A DNA stretch of 64,000 bases from Uloborus plumipes (GCA_038373865.1 JAXGGA010005217.1:1-64000); one strand, 5' to 3'. Positions 12,501 through 25,900 are shown, counted from the first letter of the stretch. The notes: generated by a model from the letters alone, not told the origin. A program made the numbers and translations.

Positions 12501-15500
12501 ATTTTGAGCCAAGAAACACACAAGAGGAAATATTGAAGTAAAACAGTGCAGGTGGTTGTGAAAAAAAAAAAACATCTAAAAATAAGGATCAGTCAAATAT
12601 TATAATGACAAACAGGAAAAACTAACTAATAACATAATATTTCTTAATATGATACTGTTTAGGGTTCAGGTACACTATTATAAGCTTATTTTTTACCTTT
12701 GATAGTGATCTTTTCAACAATGTATTTCAAAGCCGAAAAAAAAAAATGTTACATTTAAATTATTGCACATGTTCTGGAAAGATTGTGCCACAACATTTAC
12801 TTACTTTGATACTGGGTTTGAAAACGCCACATGACTGGTCTGAAGCAATACTTTGACAATGGGTTATTCCTAAGTTCATTGCATCACAGCCTGATTTATT
12901 GGCACTGCAAAATAAAAACAAGAAAACAATGTTACTTGGTATGTGTTTTGAGGGGGGGGGGGGATCTGAAAATACGGTAGCTGTTTTTAGTAGTCTTTTT
13001 TTGCACAATGTTAATTTAAACTTTGAATGCAACTACAAAGTGTCATTTAATACAAACCTTACAGTACAGAGTTCATTGTTATTCTCGTTTTCACAAGCTT
13101 TTGGCGAGAGAAAATCACATCCTTTCCCTGGAGGAATAAATAAATTGATTAACAAAATAAATGAATAAATAAAAAAATGAAGGAGGAAAAGAGAAAAAAG
13201 TTCCAAATTTTCAGAAACAATATTTTTTTAGTTTCATACTGAAAAAAATATATTTCATTGTTAAATGTAAGCTAATATCATAATTCTGGGCTCACTTTAC
13301 AAAGGTGCAAATTTAAGAATTGCACCCAATTTCAGAAATGCTGATTTTATTGCAGTTAGAAAGAGTTTGAAGGAGGATTTTTATAAATAATGATGATCTC
13401 CAACAGAGTAGAGTTTAAAGAGAAATTAGAAAAAATGTTTATGAACGAAGTTCTGTTTCGTAAAAAGGAAGCTTCTGCAAATATATGGTTCAGATAAAAG
13501 CAACATTTTTCAAGTAAAGTAAATATGTGCCCACAGTAACAGAATTCACTGAAATGAAACTGCCCTTTATCTGAAGGTTACAATTATTTCCACATCAATT
13601 ATTGCTTGATTCCAACTACATCATCTGAAGTACAATTGAAATCTACAGTTTCTTTTGAATTTATTTTCTTGAAAACATTTGTTTGGTGCTAATTGCTTTT
13701 TTGAAGTACAACACACATATTTTAAGGTTGTGTTAACCTGTAATTTTTTTCACTAGCAACTGATTGATGCTCATTGCATTTGCTAAAAATTTCTTGACAT
13801 TGTCGATGTTTTTTTCATCAATATTCCTTCTCAACAGGAGAAATAAAATGTGCAACATGAATTAAATCTCATTGCTATTGCTGTGTATCCATTCAGAAGG
13901 AAAACATGTTTAAGCCAGAATTTGAAATTAGTTCACTTGTCATATTAAATGTTAAAAAAAAATCTTGATGCTTATGTTAGTATATATTTGCTATAGAAAT
14001 CCATACCAAAAAATGAACACCAAAAACTATTAATTTACATAGACAAAAGATTATGAATATGACATTGGCACATACTAGCAGGGCAACAAAAATGCAGTAA
14101 TGCTTTTTTTTTTTACAGACAAAACAGTTTTAACAGAGCAATTTTTCTTTAGTGCATTTCTTATATCCCTTCCCCTCACCCTCATTTGATGGCAAAATAA
14201 ATGAGTTGCTACTTTTTCTCAATACTATTTTTTTAATGGGCAACATTGAGTAATTTCACTTAAGGATTAAAATTTTGCTAATTATAAAGCATACCTTTTC
14301 CAAATTGAAAAGGTTCTGAACCAGAATAATTTATTTCATACCATCCAGTACTTTCAAAAACTGATAAAGTAATCTTGTCCAGAACTAAAATGTCATCCTG
14401 AAATATAAAAACGCTTGGTTCATCACACAAAAAATTGGTTGTGCGAAAAAATTTGCAGTTATATGAGAAAAAATCATAAAACCGATAAAAATTAAAGTAT
14501 AAATAATTCAGCACATAAATTGATTTATATTTTGATGCAGTGGGAGCATTTCGTGTAATAAAGTGTTACTGTAAGTTTCAATGCGATGCAAGCATATACT
14601 GTAAGACAGGGGTGGTGCATTAGTCTGTCATTGAGATAGACTGATTGTATATGTTTACAATGTATTAAAGTTATCTTAAGAAAATTTCATTTGATGATGA
14701 AGGAAGTAATTATACCAGATCCAACCAACCCCTAGTCTTGCACCATCAGAGGTATTGATTTAGAATGATCACGAACATATATAGCGTGCTCCAGTCACCA
14801 TTGATGAACATGATGGATCTTTGACCGGTTAGAATCAAACCTGGGGCCCTCACGTTACAAGTCCACTCACTACCTTACTAATCGGGGCAAAAGTGCCCTA
14901 GGTACAAGCTTCAATCAAAACTGCACAAAAAGAAGTTTGTTTGCAGTCCGCATGACAAGAATTATAATTCTTGGAATAACTGTTTCTATTGAAATGACAC
15001 AAGAAGGCTGAGCTTAATTCCATCAGCTGAAACATTTTGAAGTCATAGCTTGCAAATATGTCACACATATAAGATTATTTAAAACAAATAAACTTCATGT
15101 GTTGATAGGCTGTTTTTACTCATCAATATTTTTCTTTTTTTACTGGAATAAAAAACAAAATTATAGGAAGTGTTTCTGCTCAACACATCACATAGTAAAA
15201 CAAAAATCATTTCAGAATAAATGAAGCTACTTGCAAGGACTTGGCAAAAAATAAAAATTCTTACTTCTGAGAAAGATGGGACCATAATACTGGAGAACAT
15301 CAAAAGAGGGTGCCAATGTGATGCAGTTTCTTTCTAAAGAAGATTCCAATATGTGTAAGTATTTTTCACACATAAAAGAGAAAGTACATAAATTTCAAAG
15401 TCTTATGGTATAAACAACCAAACATTCAGTTAAAAAAATGCTTTGTTACCAGTTTAGATATTAATGAAAAATATTTTTACATTTGAAGTAGGTGCACCCA

Positions 15501-18500
15501 ACTGACTGCCGCTACAGCTAAAGTGTTCCTGTGTAGCCTTAATCACTGGTGAAAATTGCAGTCTTTGGATTCCATTTGGATCAGCTTCAGTAGTTTTAGT
15601 TAATTTATCACAGGTATTTGCTACAGAGTAAAATAAAATCAAAGTGTGTTTTAGGACATTAATAAGAAAAATTTCACTAAACTAACTTTATATTAAGAAT
15701 TTTTTCATGCCTTCTGTGTTTAACAATGAAGACAAATTACATTAAAACCAGATCAATTCAACAGAAGAAGGACTTATACATCTTTTTACAAAGTTACAGC
15801 TATTTTAATCAAGCAAAGTTTACACAGTGGTTATATAATTTCGGAGACAAAATTCCCAGGTTTTCAAAACACTAAGAAAATTTATTTGATTGAATATTAA
15901 TTAACTAACATAGCATGTAGATAACTACACACATACACATATATATATAATGTTCACAAACAGATGAACTAAAAATCTGAACACCACACTACTTTCTTGT
16001 ACACTTATTAAATAATCAATGTCTTTTAATAATGTAAAAGCAAAGGCTTGTTCTTTTGACCTAATGCTTTTTAAAAGTATATATTAATCGCTTATATATG
16101 AGTGCTTTTCAAAAAATTTAATATCTAAAGTAACTAAATAAAACACATGATAGGAATAAAGGCATTAAGGTATCTATAATGAAATTTAAATATAAAAGGA
16201 AGTAGTGTGAGGTCCGCAGCAGACTTTTTGTTACCATGTTTAGCCTGGTACTACTATGCACAGAAACATTAAAGGTTTCCTTCCTCTAATTATCTTTTAA
16301 GCTAAATAATTTCAGCTGTTCAATCTTAGGAAGAAATTTCCACTGCTGGTGCAACCAGCTTAATTAGTTCATTTATTTTTTCTTATAGTAAATTATACAA
16401 TGCATTAACCCTTTCAGTTTTCAGTCACACATTAAAATTTAGCTGTATAATACCCTATTATATGATGTTGTTCCAAGAACAATACTGGCACTGAAAGGAT
16501 TAATTTCTTGCAAAAGAAAACTTATTTTATCTAAGTATTTTGCTAGGACGTGTGCTGGTTTGTGCATTAGTTTAATGTTTCTTAAAAATTTATTTTACAT
16601 TCAACTTTTCTTCTAGTGTTTACTTTAGTTTTACTACGTATGCAGATGTATATTTATACATATTATTGTTTCAACAACAACTTTATTCTATAAAAAATTC
16701 AAAACTACACTTTTTTCTCTATTTTTTCACCTATTGTAAAATTCAACAGAGAAAAAAAATCTTTCAGTCTATCCCTTGTCTTTCTTTTCGTCTTTTGCTT
16801 TTGAAGAAAAGAAAAACGGTGAGAAAACACTTACATAATGAGCAGCCTTTAAATTTACTAAATAATCTTTCTGAGAAACCCAACACATGAAGTACTTCAT
16901 GCAATATAACCTAAAAAAAGTTATAAAATAAAATTAAGAGCATCACAATATTTTATACTAACAAATTACTTTACATACAAAAATTGATTTTAAAATGCAA
17001 TTATCACCTTATCAATGCAAAAAATTAAGCTGAATCACAGGAAAAAAAATTTTATTTTAAAAATTTGTTATTATAATGTTCATGTCTGAGTTTAAAAAGT
17101 GAATTTTTACTTTGATGAATTAGCATGAATATAGTGTGTTAAAGAAATGATGAAAATCGATGTTTTTCAAAGTACTGAGATTGCAAAATTATTGCAGACA
17201 CATTTACTTTACAGTTAGCAAAAAAACCTCTTTTTTCAATAATGAAAGTTTTGAGCTTTTGATGTCATCAAACAAGTACAGACCAATGATTTAGCTGTTA
17301 CTGAAGAAGCACATTCACATGGAATTATTGATACACATATAAAAGGCAGGGATTGACAAATAGTAAAAGAATACTAATGAAAATTATTTGAATGATCTGT
17401 ATTTTGCTTTTTCATTTTTTTTGGGGGGGGGGGGGGAGCATTATACTAGTATTTTTAACTAATTTAAAAATGTTCCCTATTATGAGGTAGGTTATAATGC
17501 TTTTAAACAATTACAAAGATTAAGATACATCTACTGCAATTAAAATATCATATGAGACATAAAATATGAAAAATAAAAGCAGCTTAACAAATTAAAAAGT
17601 AAAGAAAAAGGAATAACTTGTACATTATAGTAATGCTTTGGATCATAAATTTTTTTGCCAAAATAATCAGGACACATATTTAGTATACCAGCTATAGGAC
17701 GGTTTGATGTATCAGTTCTGCAGAACGATGCATATGCTTGGACGCCCTAAAGAAATTGAAAAAAAAAAAAAATATATATATATAAATAAATAAATAAAAT
17801 AAAATTACATGAAGAAAATATATAAAGATAATGAATTATAAAATGATACACACCGTATACTAAGTAGAGTGATGAACCTCATGACTCCAAAAATTGGTTA
17901 TATACTTTATCATTCAAAAACTTGAATAAGTATCATTTAATACAGACTAAAAAAAGTTATAATAATTATCATCTGACAATGTTTTGCTTAAGAGTGCAAT
18001 TTTCTGAACTAGGTTTCTCTATAAAAAGGGCATTTATAATCTCTAAATTCCACTTGCACATTGTTTTTCCTTAAAATGTACAGAAAAGGCAAAATCAGGG
18101 CAGTAAATATTAAAAGATGACTGCCTGAAACTTCAAGTTAGGCGGAGTGGACTGGTAGTTAAGGACAAAAAAAAATCTATTACGCAACATTTACAGCAGT
18201 TTTGGGCCACCTAAAAACTTTGACCCGAACAAAGTTGGTTTTCATATATAGTTTTTAGCTGTAAAATTTTTGTTTCTTGACTTTAGAATGCAGTTTCAAA
18301 GGCTGATGAGTTTGGTTTTATCGTTCTTTTTATTTGCATCTTTCTTACTATTTGTACTTTCATTAATTTACTTGTATTGTTTATCACTGTGTATGTGTGA
18401 GTAACAAAACGTAGAACTAACCTATCTTTTTAAAATAATGTTCATAATGAAATAAAATTGTTGAGCATATTAATTTTTAAATATTTACTTGTTGTTGGCA

Positions 18501-21500
18501 CCAAGCATCAGATCTGCTAATCACAAAAAGAATGAAGTTATATCCATCAATACCTCTTCCACTGATAATCTTCTTGAATGGCTTTTTTTCAGCTTCATGA
18601 TAGGCTTCAAGCCCATCTAAAAAAGGGCCTGGTATCTGTAAAAAAATGTTTTCTTAGTCAAAGATCTGAAACACAGAAGTCTGAAGAAAAATAAGAGGAA
18701 GGATATTTACAATATAATCTGTGTTCTTCACTGAACAGTATTCAACATCTGATTGAATCTGAGCACATCTAAAAAGAAAGATGGTTTTGAAAAATGCACT
18801 TGAGAGAGAGGAAGGGTCATTACAAAGCACAATTACATATATAAAAACTTCGCACAAGTTAATCTTACGAAATATGACCAATTATCTCGATTGAGTTGAG
18901 TTTTAAACTAACTGGAAGAAGACTTGTCTGTGCATTTGAACAAGAGATATGAGAAATTCTTCTATTTAGAAAACTCATAATATAATTTAAAATAAAAAAT
19001 ATGTTGTGAACTAGCAAATAGATTAAAGAAAAGTAGATTAAAATACTACTCTTGCTTTCAGTAAAACAACTTTGAAACAAATGTTTGCAGTTCGATTTTT
19101 TTGAACATAGAAAAAAGAAAAGTCGAAACTTCCAAAAGTAAATTCTTATCAGTTTTTGTAATTGGGTTAGTTTTAGGACAACCCACCTAGTAGCCTCCGC
19201 TCAATTAATTCCAAGAACGATCACTTTTTGTGTAAATGTACCCATGATTTAACCACTTTGCAGTTTATGCCGAGATATCTCTTCCATTTAACATGTATTT
19301 TTGGGACTGCCCAACCACAGGGTGGTTAAAAGAGAAAATATTTTCAAAATTTCAATTTCCGAAACACATCTTGCAGATTTGACACTATCAAATAAGGTCA
19401 AGGGGAGAAGATTTGACAACAGATTTGCACAAAACTAAATTTAACAGTGCAGTAAAAAAACTTTTCATTTTCCTATTTGGAACTTTTGGAGTTCAAATAT
19501 TTTTATTGTTAACATTTTTGAAACTTTGTGAGTTTTTCTACTGTTTCTTTTATTGTGAATCATTGATTAAAGTCACAGACACATTTCTATATTAAAGTTA
19601 ATATAGATTAGACTTTTAAAGTGCTTCATATGATGAAATTATAAAAACACTTCAAATACCCAGCAGGAGAAAAATTAGAACTTAGTTTAAATTCGACATC
19701 AAATTAATGCAGAAATTTTGTTGTTTTTTCTAATGGTGATGCTATAAGCATTTTTAATTTTAACTGGAATAGTTAACTTTGCATATGATTTTAAATGTAC
19801 TTTCAAATCTAACAATGATAGCTAGTAAACAGTATTTTGAAGAAAAAGATGCTAAACTCCAATTAAAAATAAGGCTTAACATAAAAAAGTATTGAGAATA
19901 ATTACTTTATACAGTCTAATATGATACTTCAAGTATTAAATTGAAGGAAGAAAAACTATTTGCAGTAATTTCAACTTTTACAGCCACTAATAAGAATTTT
20001 GATACATACAAGAGCAAGTTTTAAGCGAAAGAGGGAAATTCATATCTCTTTTTACTTGTTAGTTTTAAACCTAGAAAAAAGCTAACATAATAAGAAAAAT
20101 TTTACACAAAAATAGTTCCAACAAAAATTCATCTGCTAAATAACTCACTCACTTTCCTTCATTTATTCCAGTAGTCCATCTTCTTTTGCAATTTTGACGT
20201 TTCAAAAGCAATTTTCTAGGCATTTGCATCACTAAAATTACATTTGTACTATATTATATTTTTGTCTAAGTTCAGATAACAATAATGCATCAAAGGAAGA
20301 TTAAATTACCACAATAACCTAAATAACATTTGACACTTGATAACATTTAAGAATTACTCTTAAAAAGAGTGAAATATGTGAGAATAGAATGAAAATGCAA
20401 CCACTTGTTATTTATACATGGAGCTGCATTTGTGTTGGGGAAGAGGGATTGCAGATGGAGAAATGCCATTCTCCGAAGTATGTGGTACATTATTGTCAAA
20501 AAAATATCAATTTTATATAAATTGGCTCTAAATCACCTTTTAAGTTGAACCTTTTACCGTTTTTATATTAAAGCAGACATAAGTAATCCAATTTGACTAT
20601 TTTTAGCAAAACAAAAATCCATCAACCATGATGTTAACTCTATAAAAAGGTGTTTATTTCAAAATACCTTTTAGTAACTAAGGCACTGTTTATGCACATC
20701 AGGATTAGAAATTAGTAAAAAAAGTCTACTGGTCCCTTGGACCAGTCAATTTAAACATGTCCTGGTCGGCAGACAACATTACTAGTCCGCTTTAAATTCA
20801 ATACTAAACATGCTTCTACTTAAAATCATTTACTTTATGATTACTTTTATTTTAAATAAACTGTTTCATTTGTAACTCATTGATTAAACAGAAAAAAAAA
20901 AAAAAAAACCACTTTTATTAATTTCAACACATTTATATTTAACTGTAAAATTACTATAACTGCAAATACAGTTCAAAATAGATTAATACTAAAAAATAAT
21001 GACAACAAAATAAGCAAAGAGTAAAACATTTTTCTACTGATAAGGATTTGCTTAATTTTTCAAAATGTACCTTTCTATACGCATGCAATTACTTTCAGAA
21101 TAAATTTTTTGCTTTTTCTTTTAAGTTCACATTTTTCTGCTACTAAATGGATTCATAGAAGCCTTTCAAGACCTTTCTTTTGATTGGAGCCAAAGGGATA
21201 CTGCAGGCAAGGGATCAAAGCTCTCAATCTCTGTAGCATCTAAATAGATTCTCCATTAAGTAATTTTATGCTGAGTTACTTAGTTCGTTTCTCCAGTCAT
21301 TTTTAACTTCTTCTGAAACTCTGACGCCTCTCTCAGCTTCAACTGAGGTGCATGGTATTGTGTGGAGAATGCGATTGACGATTTTCGGCGGCTGGTGGTT
21401 CGTAGGCCACTGATTATTTTTTTCTGGTGGTCCGAGGCAAATTTCACTGGTCTGGTACAAGTGGACCAGCAGTAATTTCAAACCCTGCACATTGTGATAA

Positions 21501-23396
21501 CTATGGGCAGACCTTAGCTTTGAACAAAGAAATATCAGTGTCCAAGAACACTATAACTTAGCACAAAAATTTGAGACTTATTTTTTTACTAGCATCAAAC
21601 ATTAAAGCAAAGGAAAATTTGGTCAACTTTTATATATTTCATCAGAAGTGATAGCGGAGGTAAACAATGTCATGGCACGAGGCACAACTGTCATCGGCTT
21701 GGTTCTGGTAAAATGGGAAACAACTAAAATGACTTTCCAAGGCTTAGAACTTGAATCTTGACTTACGCGTTTTCTTTCTAATATAGGTGAAAATCAGTGA
21801 CCGCTATTCGCCACATGGCAATTAAACACTGTGTCATTGATCGCCACCCTGGTCACTACTCCTATGCTATCACTTCCTACTAGCACATTCTTTCTACTAG
21901 ATTTTTTGCTTAAAACAATGTTTTCTAATCCAATCCTTGAATAATACATTTTGTATCATTATAATGCATTATTATACGACATGCCAATTAATACAGCTAA
22001 ATAAAAACGCAGTTATTTCAAAAAATACATTAGTATTCTTGATCAATAAGATTCCTATTGCATACTATTTTGAAAATAATAAGAAATTTTGGAACCCCCA
22101 AGCTGATACTAAAAGATTGCTGATTTTGGGGAAAAGGGAATAAGTTAAAAAAAGGGAGGAAAAAAAATGTAAAGGAAAAAAATGGTATTTCAGTGGCGAA
22201 CCAACAGTGATGCGCTTGGAGTGCTAATCAATAAAGAGGCCAACTCGATACTGAAATATAGCTTTCTCGCACTATGGTACACTTACTGTATGGTATATTT
22301 TTATTATTTTGTTTTAGTTTTACATTTTTCATTAAAGACCAAGATTAGTATTGAAAATAGACGATAAATCATGTTATATTTTAACAAAATACTAGAGGGA
22401 ATTTGTTTTAAGAGAGAACATTATATATATCTTATAATGAATCACAAAGTTATTAGTATTATTGTTTTTTCATGGAATAGTATGAGGGGGACGGGGGGGA
22501 GGACCGCTATCCTCAAGATTCTTAAGGAGAGCTAGACTTTATAGGTACTGAATATAAATTGAAAATAACAAGACTAAGCTTTGCAATGTAAATTACATAC
22601 ATGTTTTATATCGACAAGGAAAAATTTCCTTCTTGAAATGAAATGAAATTACTCAACAAATATAACAAAGCCAAAAAGCTGTCCCAGAACTTATTTTTAA
22701 AACTCGTTGTTTACAGAGCTTGATTTTCAATAGCTGTATTTTATCACTTATTTGAGCTCAATGAAAGAACTTGTACATTCAAAACAAATGATTTTCATTG
22801 TCCTTTGTTTGAATAACCTCATTATATAGCTTGTTTCATCACTCATTTGAATTATAATGTGTTTTTGCCCACCTCCCCCCCCCCCCAAAAAAAAAAAGAT
22901 AGAAAAAAAAACCAATATGTTTTAGCCTTTTAGATGGTATACAAGTTTAAAAAGGCAGTATCAAAAATTTCAAAGTAATGTTTCTAGACAAGGGCAATAT
23001 AGCAAGGAGATACTGAATTAAACATACATTACATATTACATACACTACACATATGCCTTGCACAAAATTGGAAAATTACTACGATGAGAAAAACTTACCT
23101 TTAAAAATTCCTGAAAGAGTTTCAGTAACTTCCCTTAATGCATTTTCTATATTAGCAATTGTATTAAAGGATAAAGTTTTATCTATTTCATCAACATGAG
23201 TGAATATTTTAAGAGAATCATAAGATGTATTCTTGCCATCCCGCTTTGTTCTAATTTGTCCATAATCTACGGATACATTATCAACAGCAACTTGATCATG
23301 AATGCAGGCACCAAAAGCTTTAGGTCTGATCAAAACTAAAATAGCAGCTAATATCCACAATGTTGCGATAATAAAGAACGTAATTTTTAGCATCAT
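3202..23396 (-). CDS. Leishmanolysin-like zinc metallopeptidase (family M8), 3' end missing
   Basis: Fifteen coding exons with GT-AG borders and consistent phases: 23099-23396, 20153-20231, 18711-18768, 18489-18635, 17618-17746, 16835-16910, 15481-15620, 15265-15333, 14295-14397, 13058-13127, 12805-12904, 12202-12300, 7368-7463, 5359-5464, 3202-3517. They give about 628 residues, still open at the last donor. Residues 5-24 are hydrophobic (TFFIIATLWILAAILVLI), a signal peptide or anchor. The zinc site HEVLHVLGF is near residue 241. The third zinc ligand is probably in ASHWHPLLM, followed by a Met-turn candidate (SSIMVP) and ESTGWYEINYS, all in the order of invadolysin/LMLN-type M8 enzymes. 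A cysteine-rich part and an unusual C-terminal domain follow. The exon 5 donor could also be at 17624 (two residues fewer). The exon 10 donor was chosen to keep frame. The large introns are filled with transposon remnants. Confidence 0.88.
3998..4583 (-). mobile_element. Deletion derivative of a mariner-like transposon with helix-turn-helix fragment
   Basis: Perfect short inverted ends (CAGGGTTATT…AATAACCCTG) bound 4000-4581. They continue as longer imperfect arms through atgatggaccccttttta and aaaaggggtccatcat, flanked by TA on both sides, the Tc1/mariner target. Inside, minus-strand translation from an ATG at 4373 gives an N-terminal DNA-binding segment with SISRWFKHFQKTGSVCKRKS (DUF4817-like). 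It has an in-frame stop after nine codons and no catalytic domain. It is therefore a short non-autonomous copy. It lies in the last known intron of the peptidase gene. Confidence 0.85.
4695..4768. repeat. Terminal fragment related to the 7899-8127 piggyBac-like MITE
   Basis: The phrase gacttgtggtacagcatg and the following tgtaccacac…cttaaaggttaa match the right end of the element at 7899-8127, including the terminal AAAGG and TTAA. The left part is not recognisable, so this is a truncated relative. Confidence 0.55.
6010..6683. repeat. Repeat rich in AACATCGATGTTT-type motifs
   Basis: Many copies of aaaacatc and its inverse gatgtttt occur on both strands, ending at ctcgccagctct. The pattern suggests a non-autonomous DNA element with internal inverted motifs. 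I could not pair its left terminus or see a target duplication. It lies in an intron of the peptidase gene. Confidence 0.45.
7899..8127. mobile_element. piggyBac-like MITE with TTAA target duplication
   Basis: The 229-bp element runs from CCTTTTGGATCCGGGC to a near-inverse end (gcccggttcctaaagg). It is flanked on both sides by TTAA (7895-7898 and 8128-8131), the target of piggyBac-type transposases. It has no coding capacity; the 67-residue reading frame across it is incidental. A related end occurs at 4695-4768. Confidence 0.75.
8460..9255 (-). pseudogene. Mariner transposase remnant split by a MITE
   Basis: The minus strand encodes a mariner transposase C-terminal half in pieces. FWDQEEPIYYEPLKPSKTVN (near 9050-9120) corresponds to the second catalytic aspartate region. 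Later comes a piece ending YSPDLAPSDYHLFASLGHA, which holds the third aspartate, then ADLHFTSYENSKSWLDNW, and finally DQSFFWHDVHKLPERWRKC near the left end. Stops and frameshifts interrupt it. A 176-bp hAT-type MITE sits between DNWLAS and the downstream codons. The element lies inside a peptidase intron. Confidence 0.85.
8582..8757. mobile_element. hAT-type MITE inserted in the mariner remnant
   Basis: The 176-bp element has ends CAGGCCCGTCATTT and aaatgacgtccctg, which are imperfect inverses. It is flanked by identical 8-bp duplications AGGCCAAC (8574-8581 and 8758-8765). Removing it plus one duplication restores the mariner reading. A poly-C run and the phrase ccaatgaaattgcattg identify the family, which has a second copy near 27665-27806. 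Confidence 0.88.
9300..12190. other. Peptidase intron sequence, no gene found
   Basis: This is AT-rich intron DNA between the 12202-12300 and 7368-7463 exons. It holds a (GA)n tract near 10217-10254, poly-T near 11072-11089 and a C-rich stretch near 9540-9600. The short open frames have no recognisable domain and no splice support. Confidence 0.5.
14815..14890 (-). repeat. tRNA-derived SINE head
   Basis: Read on the minus strand, the segment has an A-box-like stretch (TTAGTAAGGTAGTGAGTGG) and, about 30 bases later, a B-box-like GGTTTGATTCT (plus-strand positions 14831-14841). These are the internal RNA polymerase III promoter elements of tRNAs. The flanks do not fold into a proper acceptor stem, so I read it as a tRNA-derived SINE. 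Its body probably extends left towards 14600. Confidence 0.55.
16835..16910 (-). CDS. M8 peptidase exon carrying the HEXXH active site
   Basis: This exon opens with VILHEVLHVLGFSERLF. In M8 peptidases the two histidines bind zinc and the glutamate activates water for peptide-bond cleavage. The motif is intact, so the gene should encode an active enzyme. It enters in phase 0 after a TTTTTTTAG acceptor at 16911 and leaves in phase 1 at a consensus GTAAGTG donor. Confidence 0.9.
20700..21487 (-). mobile_element. hAT element remnant with 5-bp target duplication
   Basis: The inverted ends CAGGATTAGAAATTA and taatttcaaaccctg are flanked by CACAT on both sides (20695-20699 and 21488-21492). The minus strand encodes a hAT C-terminal dimerisation region. 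HTIPCTSVEAERG (about 21330-21370) is followed, after a frameshift, by SFDPLPAVSLWLQSKER (about 21170-21230), matching the family order. The rest of the transposase is deleted. It lies in peptidase intron 1. Confidence 0.8.
21645..21876. repeat. Possible MITE with GAAGTGATAGC ends
   Basis: An 11-base inverse pair (gaagtgatagc / gctatcacttc) bounds 232 bp that are clearly richer in GC than the surroundings. No exact target duplication is visible and no protein is encoded. The assignment rests on the inverted ends alone. Confidence 0.4.
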
Positions 23397-23810
23397 TCTG
23401 AAAATAAATAAATAAAATAAATGTAAAACTTTTGAAAAAAAAAAAAACTAAGTTAATCTTTACTTATTACTCATCAAAAATGTTAGCCTTATTTTCATAC
23501 AATTTTGTAGTAGAAGCGTACCGAGTAGCACTTTGGTCGAGTAACTGAGTACTGAGTACTCAGCGTTTCACAACTCGGCCGCCCCCCAACCCAACATTTT
23601 GGTTGAAATTTGAAAAATTAAATAAATATATTTCATCAGAAATATAGTTTGGAAAATGTTTCACTGCTACAATGTATCCAATAAAAATATAAAAAATGCT
23701 TTTTAATTCTAAAGACTTTTTTTTATTTGCTTGTTTGTACTAAAAAGAATGAAATAAAATAATATGATTTCTCGATTAAAAAAATTTCACTTAGTCTCAA
23801 ACCTTTACAT

Positions 23811-23970
23811 TTAGGCTAATTGCAAGGCAGCCAATAAAATTTCAAGTAAACATTGAGCAAAGGAGAAATATAGGCGGTATAGTAAGCTATTTTACTAAGA
23901 TCTATGTTGCATTTTTCTAACCTTGAAATTTTAAGTTAAATTTTATTGGCTGCTTTAGAATTTACCTAAA
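23811..23970. mobile_element. 160-bp MITE, copy 1
   Basis: Imperfect inverted arms of about 30 bp bound the element. The left arm has ttaggctaattgcaaggcag then ccaataaaattt; the right arm has aaattttattggctgc and ends tttacctaaa. A second copy is at 60139-60302. It has no coding capacity. It lies upstream of the first coding exon of the peptidase gene. Confidence 0.7.
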
Positions 23971-25190
23971 TATAAAAATATTAATATCAACCAAAATGTT
24001 TCAATGTTGTAATCAGGAAACTCGATTTACATGATCTCAAAACTCGTGATTCAGCTACTTGCATAAGGGTATTTGACAATGTACAAATATGGACATCCTA
24101 GTTTGACGACAAACAACCCTATGTTTTAAAAATGTATGCATGATGCTTTAGAAGTTCTATTTGCATTCTGTTCGCTGAATATGTATGAGACAGCATTGAT
24201 CAGTATACAACATGAAAATAATAAGATAACAACACTACAGTGAATTTTGTTAATGTATAATGTTTAGAAGAACTCTTAAAAATAAGATTTTACTTTAAAA
24301 AATTGCACGTAAGACATGTTGAACATTCAACATGGAAAAAGTGTAAAAGAAGAACTACTAATATCATACCGTAGCTACCATTTTCCAGCAATTCCAACAG
24401 AATATATACCATGTCGTTACACATATTTCGCAATATGATGTTATTTAAGAGCTTCAAAAATGAACCAAGACCCGTCTTTTTCACTCCCTACAAAATGAAA
24501 GAAACTATATAAAATTCTTTTAGCACATTTTTAATTTACAAATTTAAGAGTTTCATAATTATTTGACTATTTCAAAAGATTTACTGTTTTTTTTTTTGTT
24601 TGTTTTTTTTTTTTTCAGTTTTGGGAACCATAAGTTTTCAGACATGTATACAGTGGAGTCTCGATAACTCTAAGTCCTAAGGGAAAGGGCAAAAAGCTGA
24701 ACTGTTGGAAATTTCTACAGCATTCTCAAGTTTGAGCTCCAATGAAAACTTTTGATATAAAGGAATATTTTAAAACTTGATGCTGCATAATCAATCAACT
24801 CTGCATTCCTGGAATTAAGTATTTTTTCTCTCCTATGAAATGAAAAATTAGTACTATTTATGGCAGGGCCATCCAGAAGGCTCGTCCCTGAAACCCGAAA
24901 TGTTTTGTAACGTAGAGCAGAAAAGTTTTTTTTAATTTTTTTAATGGCAAAGAAGAAACATATTATGATTTTATTCTTAATTTCCATTATATAAGTAAAA
25001 ACTTGACGAAAAACGGAATTTTTTTTTCAATTTAAATTCTCATTAGCTGCAAAACATACATTAAAACAAGGCTATTATTAGCACTTCCTGCTCTCTTGAT
25101 CAATTCAGTTCGAAAAAAATTCCTGGATATGCCCTTGATTTATGGGAAAATATAAATTTTTTTATGGCAATCATTTTTAGTACAGTAAAA

Positions 25191-25900
25191 CCACTTTAAT
25201 TGACACCTCAACAAAGCTGCCAGGTACCCTTCTTAACAAGCAATTTGTCTCATTGACCTAATGTTAAAATTCTTCTTAGAAGCGGCCATCTACCCCCTCT
25301 GCTTGAACGCCAAGTGGGTTCATTATTTCAATTTTTCAAAAAGTATGTTTGCTTCCTGTTTCTAATCTTCAGCCTTTCAGCTCCAGATCAAAATAGGAGA
25401 GGTCTTATTGGCTGTAAATGAATCGCAATAATTTTGGAGTTTTCATTTTGTTCTTGTTTGTTTATTTGTTAGGCAGTGATCTGAATTTCAACAGTTTTTA
25501 AGAATGCTAATATAAATCTCAAGCAGCTCACTGAGACTTCTGTGTCAATAGAAGAGTGGTAAATCGGGGAGTGTTACGGGGAGTTAGTACAGAAGAAATT
25601 CGAGCGATTCCGAATCCTTCCAGCTCAGCACGAAACAACAGTGGAGTGGTTTGATAAGTCCAATGTCAACTGTGAACATGGGCGCCCGGATGGAAAGTCA
25701 AGGTAATAAAACATCAAATACCATTTTCGTTTCAGAAAAGTTGCAAGCTTCATTTAAAAAAAAAAATGTGTTAGACTTGCTCACATTAGGCATCATAGAA
25801 ATTATCTTGCAATTATAATAAAAACCCTTAGAAGCGGTTACCCCATTTGAGTGGATAAAATGTCAGGGAACGAAGGGTTGGCCCTATTTTACTGCACTTG
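25191..25900. mobile_element. Probable pogo/Tigger-type non-autonomous element
   Basis: The left end cagtaaaaccactttaattg and the right end ggccctattttactg pair as imperfect inverted repeats in the style of pogo/Tigger elements. The middle holds a second inverted pair around agaagcggccatctac and agaagcggttacccc. No transposase domain was recognised. Confidence 0.5.

Noticed and set aside
12760..13168. Unspliced 90- and 89-codon frames
   Set aside because: Only the spliced minus-strand exons 12805-12904 and 13058-13127 fit the peptidase; the rest is intron or antisense.
14815..14890. A functional tRNA gene
   Set aside because: A- and B-box-like motifs are present, but no acceptor stem or cloverleaf could be completed, so a SINE is more likely.
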